Below, in pieces: positions 15,641-23,257 of a DNA stretch of 36,255 bases (within the stretch, counting starts at the first letter, position 1; the number at the start of each line of letters is the position of its first letter). The DNA is taken from positions 1-36,255 of the forward strand of contig JAEUWH010000103.1 in the NCBI GenBank assembly GCA_016785955.1. Reading direction: 5' to 3'. This stretch comes from Pseudobdellovibrionaceae bacterium. GTDB lineage: Bacteria; Bdellovibrionota; Bdellovibrionia; Bdellovibrionales; Bdellovibrionaceae. The translations under genes were made by a program, and so were the position numbers. Below the pieces are notes generated by a model. That model was not told where the DNA came from and did no database searches. It worked only from the letters and a program-made list of their open reading frames with translations.

Positions 15641-15874
15641 CTAGTGTTTTGTTCGAGCTTCCGAGGCGTCGGCAGCCGATTTAGTTTTGGGTTTGATATG
15701 TAAAGCTTTATTGCCAGGAAAAAATCGCGGACTTCCCCAAGTAGACGTTCGCGATTGGTAAACGACTTCCGCTTGTGCTCGCCAGACCCAAGCTTGCAAC
15801 ACATCGAGTTTTCCAACGACAGCAAATGCGATGACGACTCCGGCAATCCATGTAAAAAGTTTATCTAAGTTCAT
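15641..15874 (-). CDS. Small single-TM membrane protein
   Basis: The protein has 77 residues with a GGAGAT ribosome-binding site before ATG 15874. One membrane helix (about residues 8-26, FTWIAGVVIAFAVVGKLDV) is followed by a basic polar tail (KPKTKSAADASEARTKH). An overlapping frame at 15613-15846 is a shadow. The gene overlaps the HTH gene upstream by 4 nt. The role is unknown; a small anchor or holin-like protein are possibilities I cannot separate. Confidence 0.55.
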   Translation of the reverse strand: MNLDKLFTWIAGVVIAFAVVGKLDVLQAWVWRAQAEVVYQSRTSTWGSPRFFPGNKALHIKPKTKSAADASEARTKH

Positions 15875-16440
15875 GTGTGATCTCCTTCGAGTTGTAGACT
15901 CAGTTTCTTGGTTTTTAGTTTTTGAACGATGTTAAAAACATGCGCTTGTCTCCACAGTTTCCCGTGACGAGTTTTGAAACCTTTGCCGCTCAAAAATTTT
16001 GCGATCTCCGTAGGAGTCCGTCCGAGCTGACGTTGTTTTTCGATCATTTGTAAGATTGGGTACTCGCGAGGGTCCTTTTGAAGTCGTCCTTCCAGGTAAC
16101 AATAGCCATAGGGTGGTGGTGCTGAGTTCTTAAAAGTCTGCCGTTGATTTGGTGAAAAGCTGACGGACTTATTTGTTCGCAACGTCACTCCCAGCTTTAC
16201 GAGCTGATTTCGGACTGTTGAATATGATAATCCAAACTGCTCAGCGATCTCGTAAATGGAATAACCTTGATCGTAAAAAGTCTTGAAATCAGCGTTTGGT
16301 TGGGAAATTAGGTGGATGCTGATCTGAATGAAATCATGTACTTGGCTTAGATTGCAGGTTGTCGGAAGATGCCTACCAAATTTCAAGATATTGAAATCAC
16401 TGATAAATTCCCTAAAAATCAAGCAAGATGTTCGAACCAA
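15871..16440 (-). CDS. Recombinase-C-terminus-like DNA-binding protein
   Basis: The protein has up to 189 residues. A helix-turn-helix (about 65-88, SIYEIAEQFGLSYSTVRNQL) is followed by a region that resembles the DNA-binding 'recombinase' domain of large serine recombinases: PPPYGYCYLEGRLQ, then ILQMIEKQRQLGRTPTEIAKFL and GKLWRQAHVFNIV. The N-terminal serine-recombinase catalytic domain is missing. The start is uncertain. The only in-frame candidate found is a TTG at 16440 with no ribosome-binding site, so the true start may be further in or the gene may be the remains of a larger one. It is first in a three-gene minus-strand run. Confidence 0.5.
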   Translation of the reverse strand: MVRTSCLIFREFISDFNILKFGRHLPTTCNLSQVHDFIQISIHLISQPNADFKTFYDQGYSIYEIAEQFGLSYSTVRNQLVKLGVTLRTNKSVSFSPNQRQTFKNSAPPPYGYCYLEGRLQKDPREYPILQMIEKQRQLGRTPTEIAKFLSGKGFKTRHGKLWRQAHVFNIVQKLKTKKLSLQLEGDHT

Positions 16441-16660
16441 TCTTGGGTTCTACTCCATCAGAGGGGGAATTTCAGTTTCAAGTTAATGAAGTTTTCTAGT
16501 TCTATTTATTATTCCGTTCCAACCACAAAGTGCAAGCACTCTGAGTCTATAATTATTAAAATTCCTAAATCCAAAAGCACGTCTGCTTATCATTTCCATT
16601 TTATTATGTAATCCTTCCGTAATTGAATCTTGTAGGATTATGCTTTGGTCAATTGAAAAC

Positions 16661-16695
16661 TTGAGTTTTTAACTACAATGGGTTACATTGTAGTT
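16661..16695 (+). promoter_or_regulatory. brnTA promoter and palindromic operator
   Basis: A perfect 10-bp inverted repeat, AACTACAATG (16671-16680) and CATTGTAGTT (16686-16695) around GGTTA, ends directly at the ATG of brnT. A -35-like TTGAGT (16661-16666) and a -10-like TACATT (16684-16689) are 17 bases apart. The repeat covers the -10, so BrnA binding would block transcription. The transcript would start at or very near the ATG, implying little or no leader. Confidence 0.7.
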
Positions 16696-16968
16696 ATGGT
16701 CATTGTTTGGGATGAAAAGAAAGCTAAGTCAAATTTAACGAAATACGGTGTTAGTTTCGAAGAGGCGCAGACAGTTTTCTTTGCTCAACAATCAGTTACA
16801 TTGGATGACAATAATCATGATGAACCGAGATTTATTACAATTGCATTGTCTTTAAAATTAAATCTTTTAGTAGTCGTTTATGCATATAAGCATCACGATG
16901 AGATTCGAATAATCTCTGCTCGAAAGGCCACAAAAAAGGAGGCTAAATTTTATGAAGAAAGAATATGA
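16696..16968 (+). CDS. brnT: BrnT-family toxin
   Basis: The protein has 90 residues from ATG 16696, the first base after the palindromic operator. An ATG at 16678 would sit inside the repeat. It shows the BrnT layout: VWDEKKAKSNLTKYGVSFEEA, then DDNNHDEPRFITI, VVVYAYKHHDEIRIISARKATKKE. BrnT toxins are RelE-like ribonucleases that stop translation and pair with BrnA. The C-terminal coding region overlaps brnA by 17 nt, so the two are made together. Confidence 0.88.
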   Translation: MVIVWDEKKAKSNLTKYGVSFEEAQTVFFAQQSVTLDDNNHDEPRFITIALSLKLNLLVVVYAYKHHDEIRIISARKATKKEAKFYEERI

Positions 16969-17200
16969 TTTTTCTAAAGGAAAAGTACGCAAATCTCCAA
17001 TTGCTGATCCTAAGACAACAAAAGTGCAAACAAGTATTCGCATGGACTTTGAAGTTATGGAGTGGGCGCAAAAAGAAGCTGAAAAGCTGGGTGTTGGATA
17101 CCAAACTTTTCTTAATATGAAACTAAAGGAAATAATGAATAAGCCCTCTATTGAGGAACGTGTAGATATTCTTGAAAAGAAAATTCTTAAGCGCGCTTAG
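16952..17200 (+). CDS. brnA: BrnA-family antitoxin and repressor
   Basis: The protein has 82 residues. The N-terminal tail (MKKEYDFSKGKVRKSP) is the toxin-binding part of BrnA. A ribbon-helix-helix DNA-binding domain follows (about 28-62, TSIRMDFEVMEWAQKEAEKL), and then a short coiled segment. It neutralises BrnT and represses the shared promoter by binding the palindrome at 16671-16695. It lies 18 nt before the lytic-transglycosylase-like gene, so it may be the front of a longer transcript. A frameshifted relative occurs at 18719-18962. Confidence 0.82.
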   Translation: MKKEYDFSKGKVRKSPIADPKTTKVQTSIRMDFEVMEWAQKEAEKLGVGYQTFLNMKLKEIMNKPSIEERVDILEKKILKRA

Positions 17201-17218
17201 AGACATGATCTGAGGTTA

Positions 17219-17890
17219 ATGATGGCAAAGAAAGTTGGCAAAAAGGTTACAACAGTTCGTGAACATCCCCTGCATGTTCCTGTTAGTGAAAAAAATCCAA
17301 CGGGAGTCACAATCAGGGATCAACATGAACGGCGTTTAAAAGGTACTTATCTTGACTTTAGTGAAATAGAAGACGTTTTTAAAAACTATGACAAGGCAAA
17401 TATAGTTTACCCTACTAGAAACAAGCTAACTCAACCTAACGCTGATAAATACGACGAGGAAATTGCAGTGTGGTGTGATTACTTCAACAAAAAATTTAAT
17501 ACTAAACCACCGTTGGAACCAAACATTGTTAAAGCTTTAATTGCTAGTGAATCAGATTTCAAAGTAGATCCGAAAAACCCTATTGCTTCGGGGATCGCTC
17601 AGATTACAACTGAGACTCTAAAGGCCATACAAGATCCCAGCGGCGAGGTTAAAGAGTTCATTTTTAAAAATATTAGGAAGAAAGATTTAAAAAATCCAAG
17701 TATTGCAATTCCTATGGCTATTAGATGGTTATCACGCAAGAAAAGATTAGCTGAAGGAAAGCTCGGGCGAGCTGCAACTGCTGAAGAAATTATTTTAGAG
17801 TATAAAGGTCTTTTAAAAAGCAAAAGCGAATTTAAAGAAAAAGCTATTAAAAAATTCAGGAAAGAATATGGTAAGCTTACAGAAAAATAA
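17219..17890 (+). CDS. Lytic-transglycosylase-like (SLT domain) protein, no signal peptide
   Basis: The protein has 223 residues. The C-terminal half carries an SLT-type fold: the helix NIVKALIASESDF with candidate catalytic E111, then the loop NPIASGIAQIT at 120-130 and a helical end. Such enzymes cleave the peptidoglycan glycan strand. The first 80 residues are polar with no signal peptide, so export would need another route, or the protein acts after lysis as in phages. The start at 17219 follows GAGG; the second ATG (17222) is equally possible. The 3' end overlaps the next gene by 23 nt. Confidence 0.7.
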   Translation: MMAKKVGKKVTTVREHPLHVPVSEKNPTGVTIRDQHERRLKGTYLDFSEIEDVFKNYDKANIVYPTRNKLTQPNADKYDEEIAVWCDYFNKKFNTKPPLEPNIVKALIASESDFKVDPKNPIASGIAQITTETLKAIQDPSGEVKEFIFKNIRKKDLKNPSIAIPMAIRWLSRKKRLAEGKLGRAATAEEIILEYKGLLKSKSEFKEKAIKKFRKEYGKLTEK

Positions 17891-18377
17891 ATATTCGATT
17901 ATTTTTTTAATTTTTTTGTTTCTGAATGGTTGTGTCACTTCACGATATTCTGCGGGTAAACCAAATGCACTTGGAACGGATATACAAGTCACCCCGGATA
18001 GAATCATCACAGAATGTGAGTTTATTACAGATTATGATGGTGACCGCAAAAATCCATATGGTTTCATGATACATATTTTAGACTTACAATACACTGTGCT
18101 AACTGTCAGTAATGGCGTTGTCCTTGAGAAAGAACATTGTTTAGTAAAGCAAGCCAAAGCAGATAAGATTATTAAAAATGCCGAGTTCGTTACAGTGAGA
18201 GGTCGTGGAGACGCGGAAGAGTCGATTGTTAAGGAAGAGTTTAAGCACACCTTCAAAAAGCACGGAACTTATTTTGGAAACGGTCGTAGCCTCAATTTTC
18301 TAGCTATTTGGAATGATAAAGGGGATTGTCATAGCGGTTTTAAAGGAGAGGACGATCCCTGTCCAAATCATCCCTAA
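17868..18377 (+). CDS. Lipoprotein paired with the SLT protein
   Basis: The protein has 169 residues with a lipoprotein signal (basic start, hydrophobic helix about 9-20, LNGC lipobox with Cys22). The mature part is polar with several cysteines (TECEF, EHCLV, GDCHS, DPCPN) that may form disulfides. The ATG lies within the 3' end of the SLT gene (23-nt overlap), with AGGAAAG upstream, so the two are made together. A periplasmic inhibitor or partner of the SLT enzyme is a plausible role by analogy with effector-immunity pairs. No family was recognised. Confidence 0.65.
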   Translation: MVSLQKNKYSIIFLIFLFLNGCVTSRYSAGKPNALGTDIQVTPDRIITECEFITDYDGDRKNPYGFMIHILDLQYTVLTVSNGVVLEKEHCLVKQAKADKIIKNAEFVTVRGRGDAEESIVKEEFKHTFKKHGTYFGNGRSLNFLAIWNDKGDCHSGFKGEDDPCPNHP

Positions 18378-18406
18378 CGATTTTTTGAGTTGTTAGATTG
18401 TTATTC

Positions 18407-18646
18407 TCAGTTATTCTTGACCTCTGATTTTATAAATAGAGAACTGAACTGTTTTGAAGCCATAGATACGGTTGCTCGGCGAATACCAAAGAGTTCGGCG
18501 ATTTTACGCTGTGTCAGTCCATCAACCCAATACAGACGGGCAAGTTCCTCTAAATTTGGTTTCTCTTTATTCCACTGAACTTTGTAAGTGCGTCCTGCAC
18601 TTAACTCGGTTGGTTCGAGTACATTAGCCTGGCCCCTACCAAATTT
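18407..18646 (-). pseudogene. Decayed HTH frame, copy 1 (recombinase HTH-like)
   Basis: The minus strand encodes 79 residues that read KFGRGQANVLEPTELSAGRT, then YKVQWNKEKPNLEELARLYW and GLTQRKIAELFGIRRATVSM, before a TGA at 18409-18407. The second half is a homeodomain-like HTH of the type at the end of resolvases. A stop just before the KFGR codons and the lack of an in-frame start show that it is not a whole gene. It converges with the lipoprotein gene. The same protein sequence family is found at 20335-20588 and in part at 26803-26896. Confidence 0.7.
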
Positions 18647-18690
18647 CTAACTATTTAAAATTACATATAAATATAAAATTATGAAGACAA

Positions 18691-18717
18691 GGTGGTCGAA
18701 CCACCTGTGTGTTTTTT
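18691..18717 (+). terminator. Hairpin with T tract
   Basis: GGTGGT-CGA-ACCACC (18691-18705) is a perfect 6-bp stem with a 3-nt loop, followed by TGTGTG and seven Ts. This looks like an intrinsic terminator on the plus strand. It directly precedes the frameshifted BrnA-like remnant, so it may have been an attenuator or a cassette edge. Confidence 0.45.
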
Positions 18718-18718
18718 T

Positions 18719-18962
18719 ATGAAGAAGGAATATGATTTAAAAAAGCTAAAAAAGCGACCGGGTAATGCTAAGGTAGATTCAGCCGCCGCTAAAATTCCAA
18801 TAAGTATTCGTCTAGATGGCGCAGAGCTTGCGCACTGAAGCTGAACGACTTGGTTTGCCATATCAAACTTTAATCAGCAGCATTTTGCATAGATATGTTT
18901 CTGGAGAGCTTATTGACCGTAGTTCACCAGACTTAAAAAAATTGTTAAAGATTGTTTCTTAA
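18719..18962 (+). pseudogene. BrnA/CopG-like antitoxin remnant, frameshifted
   Basis: The ATG at 18719 reads MKKEYDLKKLKKRPGNAKVD, then KIPISIRLDGAEL, and stops at a TGA. Moving one base near 18832 restores RTEAERLGLPYQTLISSILH and the rest to a TAA at 18960-18962. The restored 80-residue protein resembles the intact BrnA at 16952, with the same MKKEYD start and ribbon-helix-helix pattern. No toxin gene sits before it. It lies just ahead of the exported peptidase gene, as the intact brnA lies ahead of the SLT gene. Confidence 0.75.
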
Positions 18963-19002
18963 CTGGACTTTAATTTTAAGAGGTTTCAACTAAACTACAT
19001 TT

Positions 19003-19755
19003 ATGTTCAAAACTGTATCGTTAATATTGCTATCATTTGTTTCGCAGTCTTTAGCTTCAGATGAATGCAAGGATTGGTTCGCTAAAACGGGTGCAAAGCC
19101 TGGAAAGTCTAATTGCGAAATCACATGCGCGGGTTCTATGATAGATATGAATACCTTTAGCTGTACCTCTCAATGCACAAAGTTTTGCGAAGTGAAATGT
19201 CCGACACCACCGTTTTGGGAAAAGATATTGAATGCCAAATCCGGTCCGTTTAAACCTCTAAAGACAGGAGAGCGAGAGAAGATTCTATGGGCTATCAGTC
19301 GACTTCCTAAAGGATTTATTCCTAAATCACTGAGAGGCCTAGTTCGAGCTACCAAAGTAGATTTTTTATCACCACAGAATCCTGCTAGCAGCTCGGAGGA
19401 GTTCATAATATTTTTCCCGCCCGCGTTTTCATCAGATATTCAAATTGATCGAGTTCTTTTTCATGAGGTTGTTCACCATTTAATTATCAATGAGTGGTCA
19501 TCAGATTTTTTAAAATACAAAAAGGAATCAGGTTGGATCGGTTTAAAAGATGGCGCTTTTCGTAAAGGTGAATTTGTTGAAACTGACGGTAAAGCGTCTG
19601 CTGAAGAGAACTTTGCAAACAATATCGAATACTTTGTTTTTGACCAAAAGATACTAAAAGAAACGTCAAAAAGTATCTTCGATTGGATCAATAAAAATTT
19701 TAAGAATCGACTCAAGATGGAGAATGGCTGCGATGAAAAAAATATTTCGAAGTAG
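19003..19755 (+). CDS. Exported HExxH metallopeptidase-like protein
   Basis: The protein has 250 residues with a signal peptide (MFKTVSLILLSFVSQSLAS, cleavage near 19). A cysteine-rich region (21-66, eight Cys) precedes the catalytic region. The zinc motif HEVVH is at 154-158 (preceded by RVLF), and glutamates 201/202 or 209 in ASAEENFANNIEY are candidates for the third ligand, as in gluzincins. The substrate is unknown. Because it is exported and paired with a lipoprotein, it may act on envelope or prey proteins. The 3' end overlaps the lipoprotein gene by 23 nt. Confidence 0.7.
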   Translation: MFKTVSLILLSFVSQSLASDECKDWFAKTGAKPGKSNCEITCAGSMIDMNTFSCTSQCTKFCEVKCPTPPFWEKILNAKSGPFKPLKTGEREKILWAISRLPKGFIPKSLRGLVRATKVDFLSPQNPASSSEEFIIFFPPAFSSDIQIDRVLFHEVVHHLIINEWSSDFLKYKKESGWIGLKDGAFRKGEFVETDGKASAEENFANNIEYFVFDQKILKETSKSIFDWINKNFKNRLKMENGCDEKNISK

Positions 19756-20275
19756 TTTTTATTTTTTTATCATTCATATCGTGTTTACTGGATGTGTGAG
19801 TACATCCAAAAAACAAAATATCGAGGAGAAAATTGATAAGTTTGAGCAGGTTGAGCTTAATGATGAAGGAAAAAGGGTTCAGGAGTTATTCGGCCCTGGG
19901 GAAACGAGTTTGGAGACATATCCTAATTTCCAATATCTTGTATTATCCTACGATAAATCAAATGGAGAACCTGATATGTTTTTCACGATAGACTCAAAGT
20001 CAAATCGGGTTATTGGCAAAGCAAAATGGATTGGGCAAAAGGACAAATATTATAATTTGGAAACATTTTTGAATATCGAGTATAAAGGAGTTCAATTTAA
20101 ATCATATACTCCCTGCAGAACACGAAGTAATAACGATAAAATTTTAGTTAACTCAGATTTTGGACTCTACGTTGCGACTGAAAATAGTCGCGTTGTTTTA
20201 GTCTCTCATGTGACAAAAGATTTACTTAATCTGAGAGTTGAACTAGTAAAAAAGGGCTGTCCTAATCTTCAATAG
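19733..20275 (+). CDS. Lipoprotein paired with the metallopeptidase
   Basis: The protein has 180 residues from ATG 19733, chosen because the GGAG at 19719-19722 suits it and not the ATG at 19724. Lipoprotein signal: MKKIFRSSFYFFIIHI, with FTGC lipobox (Cys21). The mature part is mainly polar with a likely beta-rich C-terminal domain and two late cysteines (TPCRT, KGCPN). It overlaps the peptidase gene by exactly 23 nt, as in the SLT/lipoprotein pair upstream. A periplasmic partner or inhibitor role is inferred from pairing only. Confidence 0.62.
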   Translation: MKKIFRSSFYFFIIHIVFTGCVSTSKKQNIEEKIDKFEQVELNDEGKRVQELFGPGETSLETYPNFQYLVLSYDKSNGEPDMFFTIDSKSNRVIGKAKWIGQKDKYYNLETFLNIEYKGVQFKSYTPCRTRSNNDKILVNSDFGLYVATENSRVVLVSHVTKDLLNLRVELVKKGCPNLQ

Positions 20276-20334
20276 AAAGTATTTTTGAGACTGCGGTTTT
20301 TGACAGAGTTGAAGGCGCTAGTTACAGGGAATTT

Positions 20335-20588
20335 TTAAGTTCGATACCCAGTTTTATATTTTTTAGTGGCCATAGCCACGGTAGTGCGACGAATACCCAT
20401 GCTTTTGGCAAATTGCCTTTGCGTCATACCTTGAACCCAATACAATCGAGCAATTTCCGCCAAATTCGGTTTAGCTTTCTTCCACTGAACCTTGTAAGCG
20501 CGTCCTACGCTGAACTCGGCTAAGTACCCCAGATTGGTTCGACTACGTTAGCCTCGGGCCTACCAAATTTTGCAGCAATCTTTTGGTT
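20335..20588 (-). pseudogene. Decayed HTH frame, copy 2
   Basis: The minus strand reads KIAAKFGRPEANVVEPIWG, then a stop, and, one frame away, VGRAYKVQWKKAKPNLAEIA and RLYWVQGMTQRQFAKSMGIR to a TAA at 20337-20335. It aligns throughout with copy 1 (YKVQW, KPNL, ARLYWV, TQR, GIRR), but carries extra bases near 20523 that break the frame. Like copy 1, it converges with a lipoprotein gene on its left side. Confidence 0.7.
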
Positions 20589-20697
20589 AAGTAAGAATCA
20601 ATAAATAAGTATAGGTAAATCAATAACATATGGTTCTACACGGCCCATAGTGGGTAATTTCAAAAAGTTATTTAAGCACAACCATTTAAGTACCTGA

Positions 20698-20916
20698 GTC
20701 TATACATTTCAAAAAAAACTTGATTTATTTATTCAGAAAAAGTCATCCCGGGCATTGATGGCGTGGAGAAGCTCAAAGAGGCAGTCTATGGTCACAGCTT
20801 TGTTTGAAGACAGATCTAAAAAAGCAACAGGCGATGACGAGGAAAAAAATAAAATTGAAATTGCTAGGAGAGTAAAAAAATTCAGAGAAGCGTTGAGTTT
20901 GTTGTTTCGATCATAG
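20698..20916 (+). other. Possible short remnant frame, and otherwise empty region
   Basis: Between 20589 and 21003 no convincing gene is seen. A plus-strand frame (72 codons, possible ATG 20758) reads as a charged, protein-like sequence (RSSKRQSMVTALFEDRSK, then IEIARRVKKFREALSLL) but has no ribosome-binding site. A minus-strand 100-codon frame (20733-21035) lies over it and overlaps the protease gene. I lean to a plus-strand gene fragment. Neither is recognised. Confidence 0.25.
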
Positions 20917-21003
20917 AAAATATCTTTGTGAGTACTATTGTTTGTTTCCAAATAGCGGAAAATAATTAGGCTATTTATACTGCCTAGCATATATTTCTTA
21001 ATT

Positions 21004-23238
21004 TCACTCACAAAAGTTTTGAATAGAAATTGCAAAATTTAGGTTTTGTCCATCTTTTACATAGAAAGTGGTTATCCCTAGCAGGTTTCCATTTTCATCT
21101 ACAAGAGCTCCACCTGAAGAACCTGGACTAATAGGAGCTGTAGTTTGAATTAATCTTTCTGTGCGATTTTTTCTAAGTCCAGAAATGATGCCATCTGCAA
21201 ACGTCATGTCTAAACCTTTGGGAGTTCCCAGCGAGTATACTTTTTCTCCAATTTCAATTTTCTGAAAAGGCTTTGCAGCGGAGATATACTCGGCAAGCGA
21301 CTTGCCTTTTATCTTTAGAATGCACATATCATGTTCTGGTTGTGCAGAAACGACGTCGGCAATAAAAGTTATATCTTCTTTTTGTAGTTCGACGATTTCA
21401 GCATTCTGAACAACATGGCAATTAGTTAGTAGAAGTGATGTTGAAATGGCAACTGAAGAACCTTGTGCAAATGGCTGGCCCAGTCGTTTATCAACTTCTG
21501 ATTTGTAAACTCTGACTTTCCATATTGAAGGTAAAATGCTTTTGTATATTTGAGGCGAGGGCTTTGCTGTTTGTATCGGGTTCATTTCGCAGATTTTTTC
21601 TGTTAGTTTGGACCATTCCATATTTGTTTTAGCTGATGGTTTTTGAGTTTCGTTCCGTTTCTCTTCGTATTTGATATAATCATCCAAATTTTTTTCGAAT
21701 GCGCTTTGCCATTTTGTAGCAATGTTCTGAACCTCTCTAAGGGACTTAGCATCTAGTGAGGAAGGCTCGCTGTGTCCACCTTTACAAGTTTGGTCTTTAT
21801 ACCGTTTTGTGAGTTCGACATAAGTGATATATTCGTCTGCAAAGTAGCTCTTTTGTTTTTCTTTTGATGAAAGATAGTTAGCTATAAGTCCCCAAAAGTA
21901 TTCCTGCATTGCAGCTGTCTTGCTTCCCCGCAGAAAATTATCGCTCCAAAAGGAGTTGGCTAGTTGAGAGGCTGCAAGGCAGTTACCTTGATTGGCACTA
22001 ACTTCCAGCAATTTTATCCCATTGTTTTTCTGCTTTGAGTCTTCCACCAAGATAAGACCAGCTTCATATTGAGCAATACTATTTCCCTGAAGAGCAGCAT
22101 CCATAAAATGTTTTAAGGCAATCGACTCGTTTTTTACTACTCTAACCCCATCAAGAAAAATTATTCCTAGGTATAGCTGACTTTGAATGTGCCCGGCTTC
22201 AGCGGCAGCTTTGAGCCAAGTCTGAAAATTTTCTTTATAATTCTCTTCGATATTATCGTCGTATGTTTCTAAGAAAAGGAAATCGTAGTAAAAACGACCG
22301 TTTTCGTTGCCTTCTTCTTTTAGTTCCTTGAACCATTTTAATATGTTTTGGTTGTCGATCTGATGATAGTAGTATTTTGCCAAGGCTATGGTTGCTTCTT
22401 TGTTTCCATTTTCTGCTTGAGCAACACAGTTGGCAAGCATATTGATGGTGTCAACTTTCTCCTTAATCAAGAGATTGTACATTCTATCTTCTCTCAGTTT
22501 ATCGAATCGACTTTCGTTAATTTTGTATCTGACTTCACTAGAGTAGAAATAACGAGAAGAAGCTTTGCTGCTGTCGTCGAAGGTTTTCTCGAAAAAATCT
22601 AATCCGATCAATTTGTTGTATTCACTAATGTCGTGATCAAATGCTTTTCCGATTGGTCCATATATGCTTAAAGTGCTGAACATATTTCCTTCATCTTTAT
22701 ATTCAGGGTCGTCTTTCTCTCCGAAAACTAAATCTTTGTAGTGCTTAATGCCTTCGATTCGAAGATTTACCAAATGATTTCCCCACTGCAGTATTGTCGG
22801 GTAGCAAGCAGTCTTGCGTTGTTCAATATAAGTTGAGACAAAAGAATGAATGCTCCGAATGTCTTTTTGATGACGGTAATTTATATAAATATAGCCACAG
22901 AAAGCGGCTATATAAATCAGCCCTGAGAGCCATAAAAAAATTGAAAACTTCTTCGCTGCTTTATTTGAAGTTAGAAAATTTCTGATTAAGAATGGAAATC
23001 TTTTAATCAGGGGTAAGTTTTCATTTTTCTGAGGAAAAAAATATTTTATTATTAGTCCGAACACAAAAAATGCCATGATGCTTAGGCAGACGAAGAGTGC
23101 TATCTTCTCTTGAGTCGGTATCCAAATAGCTTGAAGAGACAATTTTTCAAATGGCCATGAATTTAGAATGTAAAATGGCAAGAAGAGTCCGGTTGGAAGT
23201 AGGATAAATTTTAAACATGAAAGGAACTTTGAAATCAT
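21004..23238 (-). CDS. Membrane-anchored Sel1-repeat and trypsin-like serine protease
   Basis: The protein has 744 residues. I chose ATG 23238, preceded by GAGG with a 6-nt spacer, over the TTG at 23253. Two or three membrane helices lie in the first 125 residues. A long middle region holds Sel1-like TPR repeats (for example around LYLGIIFLDGVRVVKNESIA and ALQGNSIAQYEAGLIL), which bind protein partners. The C-terminal trypsin-like (S1/DegP-like) domain has H608 in TNCHVV, D637 in EHDMCIL and S708 in SPGSSGG, so it looks active. It follows the outer-membrane protein gene by 19 nt. It probably cleaves envelope proteins. Confidence 0.82.
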   Translation of the reverse strand: MISKFLSCLKFILLPTGLFLPFYILNSWPFEKLSLQAIWIPTQEKIALFVCLSIMAFFVFGLIIKYFFPQKNENLPLIKRFPFLIRNFLTSNKAAKKFSIFLWLSGLIYIAAFCGYIYINYRHQKDIRSIHSFVSTYIEQRKTACYPTILQWGNHLVNLRIEGIKHYKDLVFGEKDDPEYKDEGNMFSTLSIYGPIGKAFDHDISEYNKLIGLDFFEKTFDDSSKASSRYFYSSEVRYKINESRFDKLREDRMYNLLIKEKVDTINMLANCVAQAENGNKEATIALAKYYYHQIDNQNILKWFKELKEEGNENGRFYYDFLFLETYDDNIEENYKENFQTWLKAAAEAGHIQSQLYLGIIFLDGVRVVKNESIALKHFMDAALQGNSIAQYEAGLILVEDSKQKNNGIKLLEVSANQGNCLAASQLANSFWSDNFLRGSKTAAMQEYFWGLIANYLSSKEKQKSYFADEYITYVELTKRYKDQTCKGGHSEPSSLDAKSLREVQNIATKWQSAFEKNLDDYIKYEEKRNETQKPSAKTNMEWSKLTEKICEMNPIQTAKPSPQIYKSILPSIWKVRVYKSEVDKRLGQPFAQGSSVAISTSLLLTNCHVVQNAEIVELQKEDITFIADVVSAQPEHDMCILKIKGKSLAEYISAAKPFQKIEIGEKVYSLGTPKGLDMTFADGIISGLRKNRTERLIQTTAPISPGSSGGALVDENGNLLGITTFYVKDGQNLNFAISIQNFCE

Positions 23239-23257
23239 AAGTAACCTCATCAAATCA

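Noticed and set aside
15613-15846. Second minus-strand frame overlapping the small membrane-protein gene
   Set aside because: The frame at 15641-15874 has a better ribosome-binding site and a clear membrane helix, so this one is a shadow.
16369-16611. Plus-strand frame opposite and after the recombinase-like gene
   Set aside because: It has no ribosome-binding site and no protein-like pattern; part of it may be a trace of the HTH repeat.
20733-21035. Minus-strand 100-codon frame after the Sel1/trypsin gene
   Set aside because: It overlaps the protease gene, has no ribosome-binding site, and faces a plus-strand frame with more protein-like composition.
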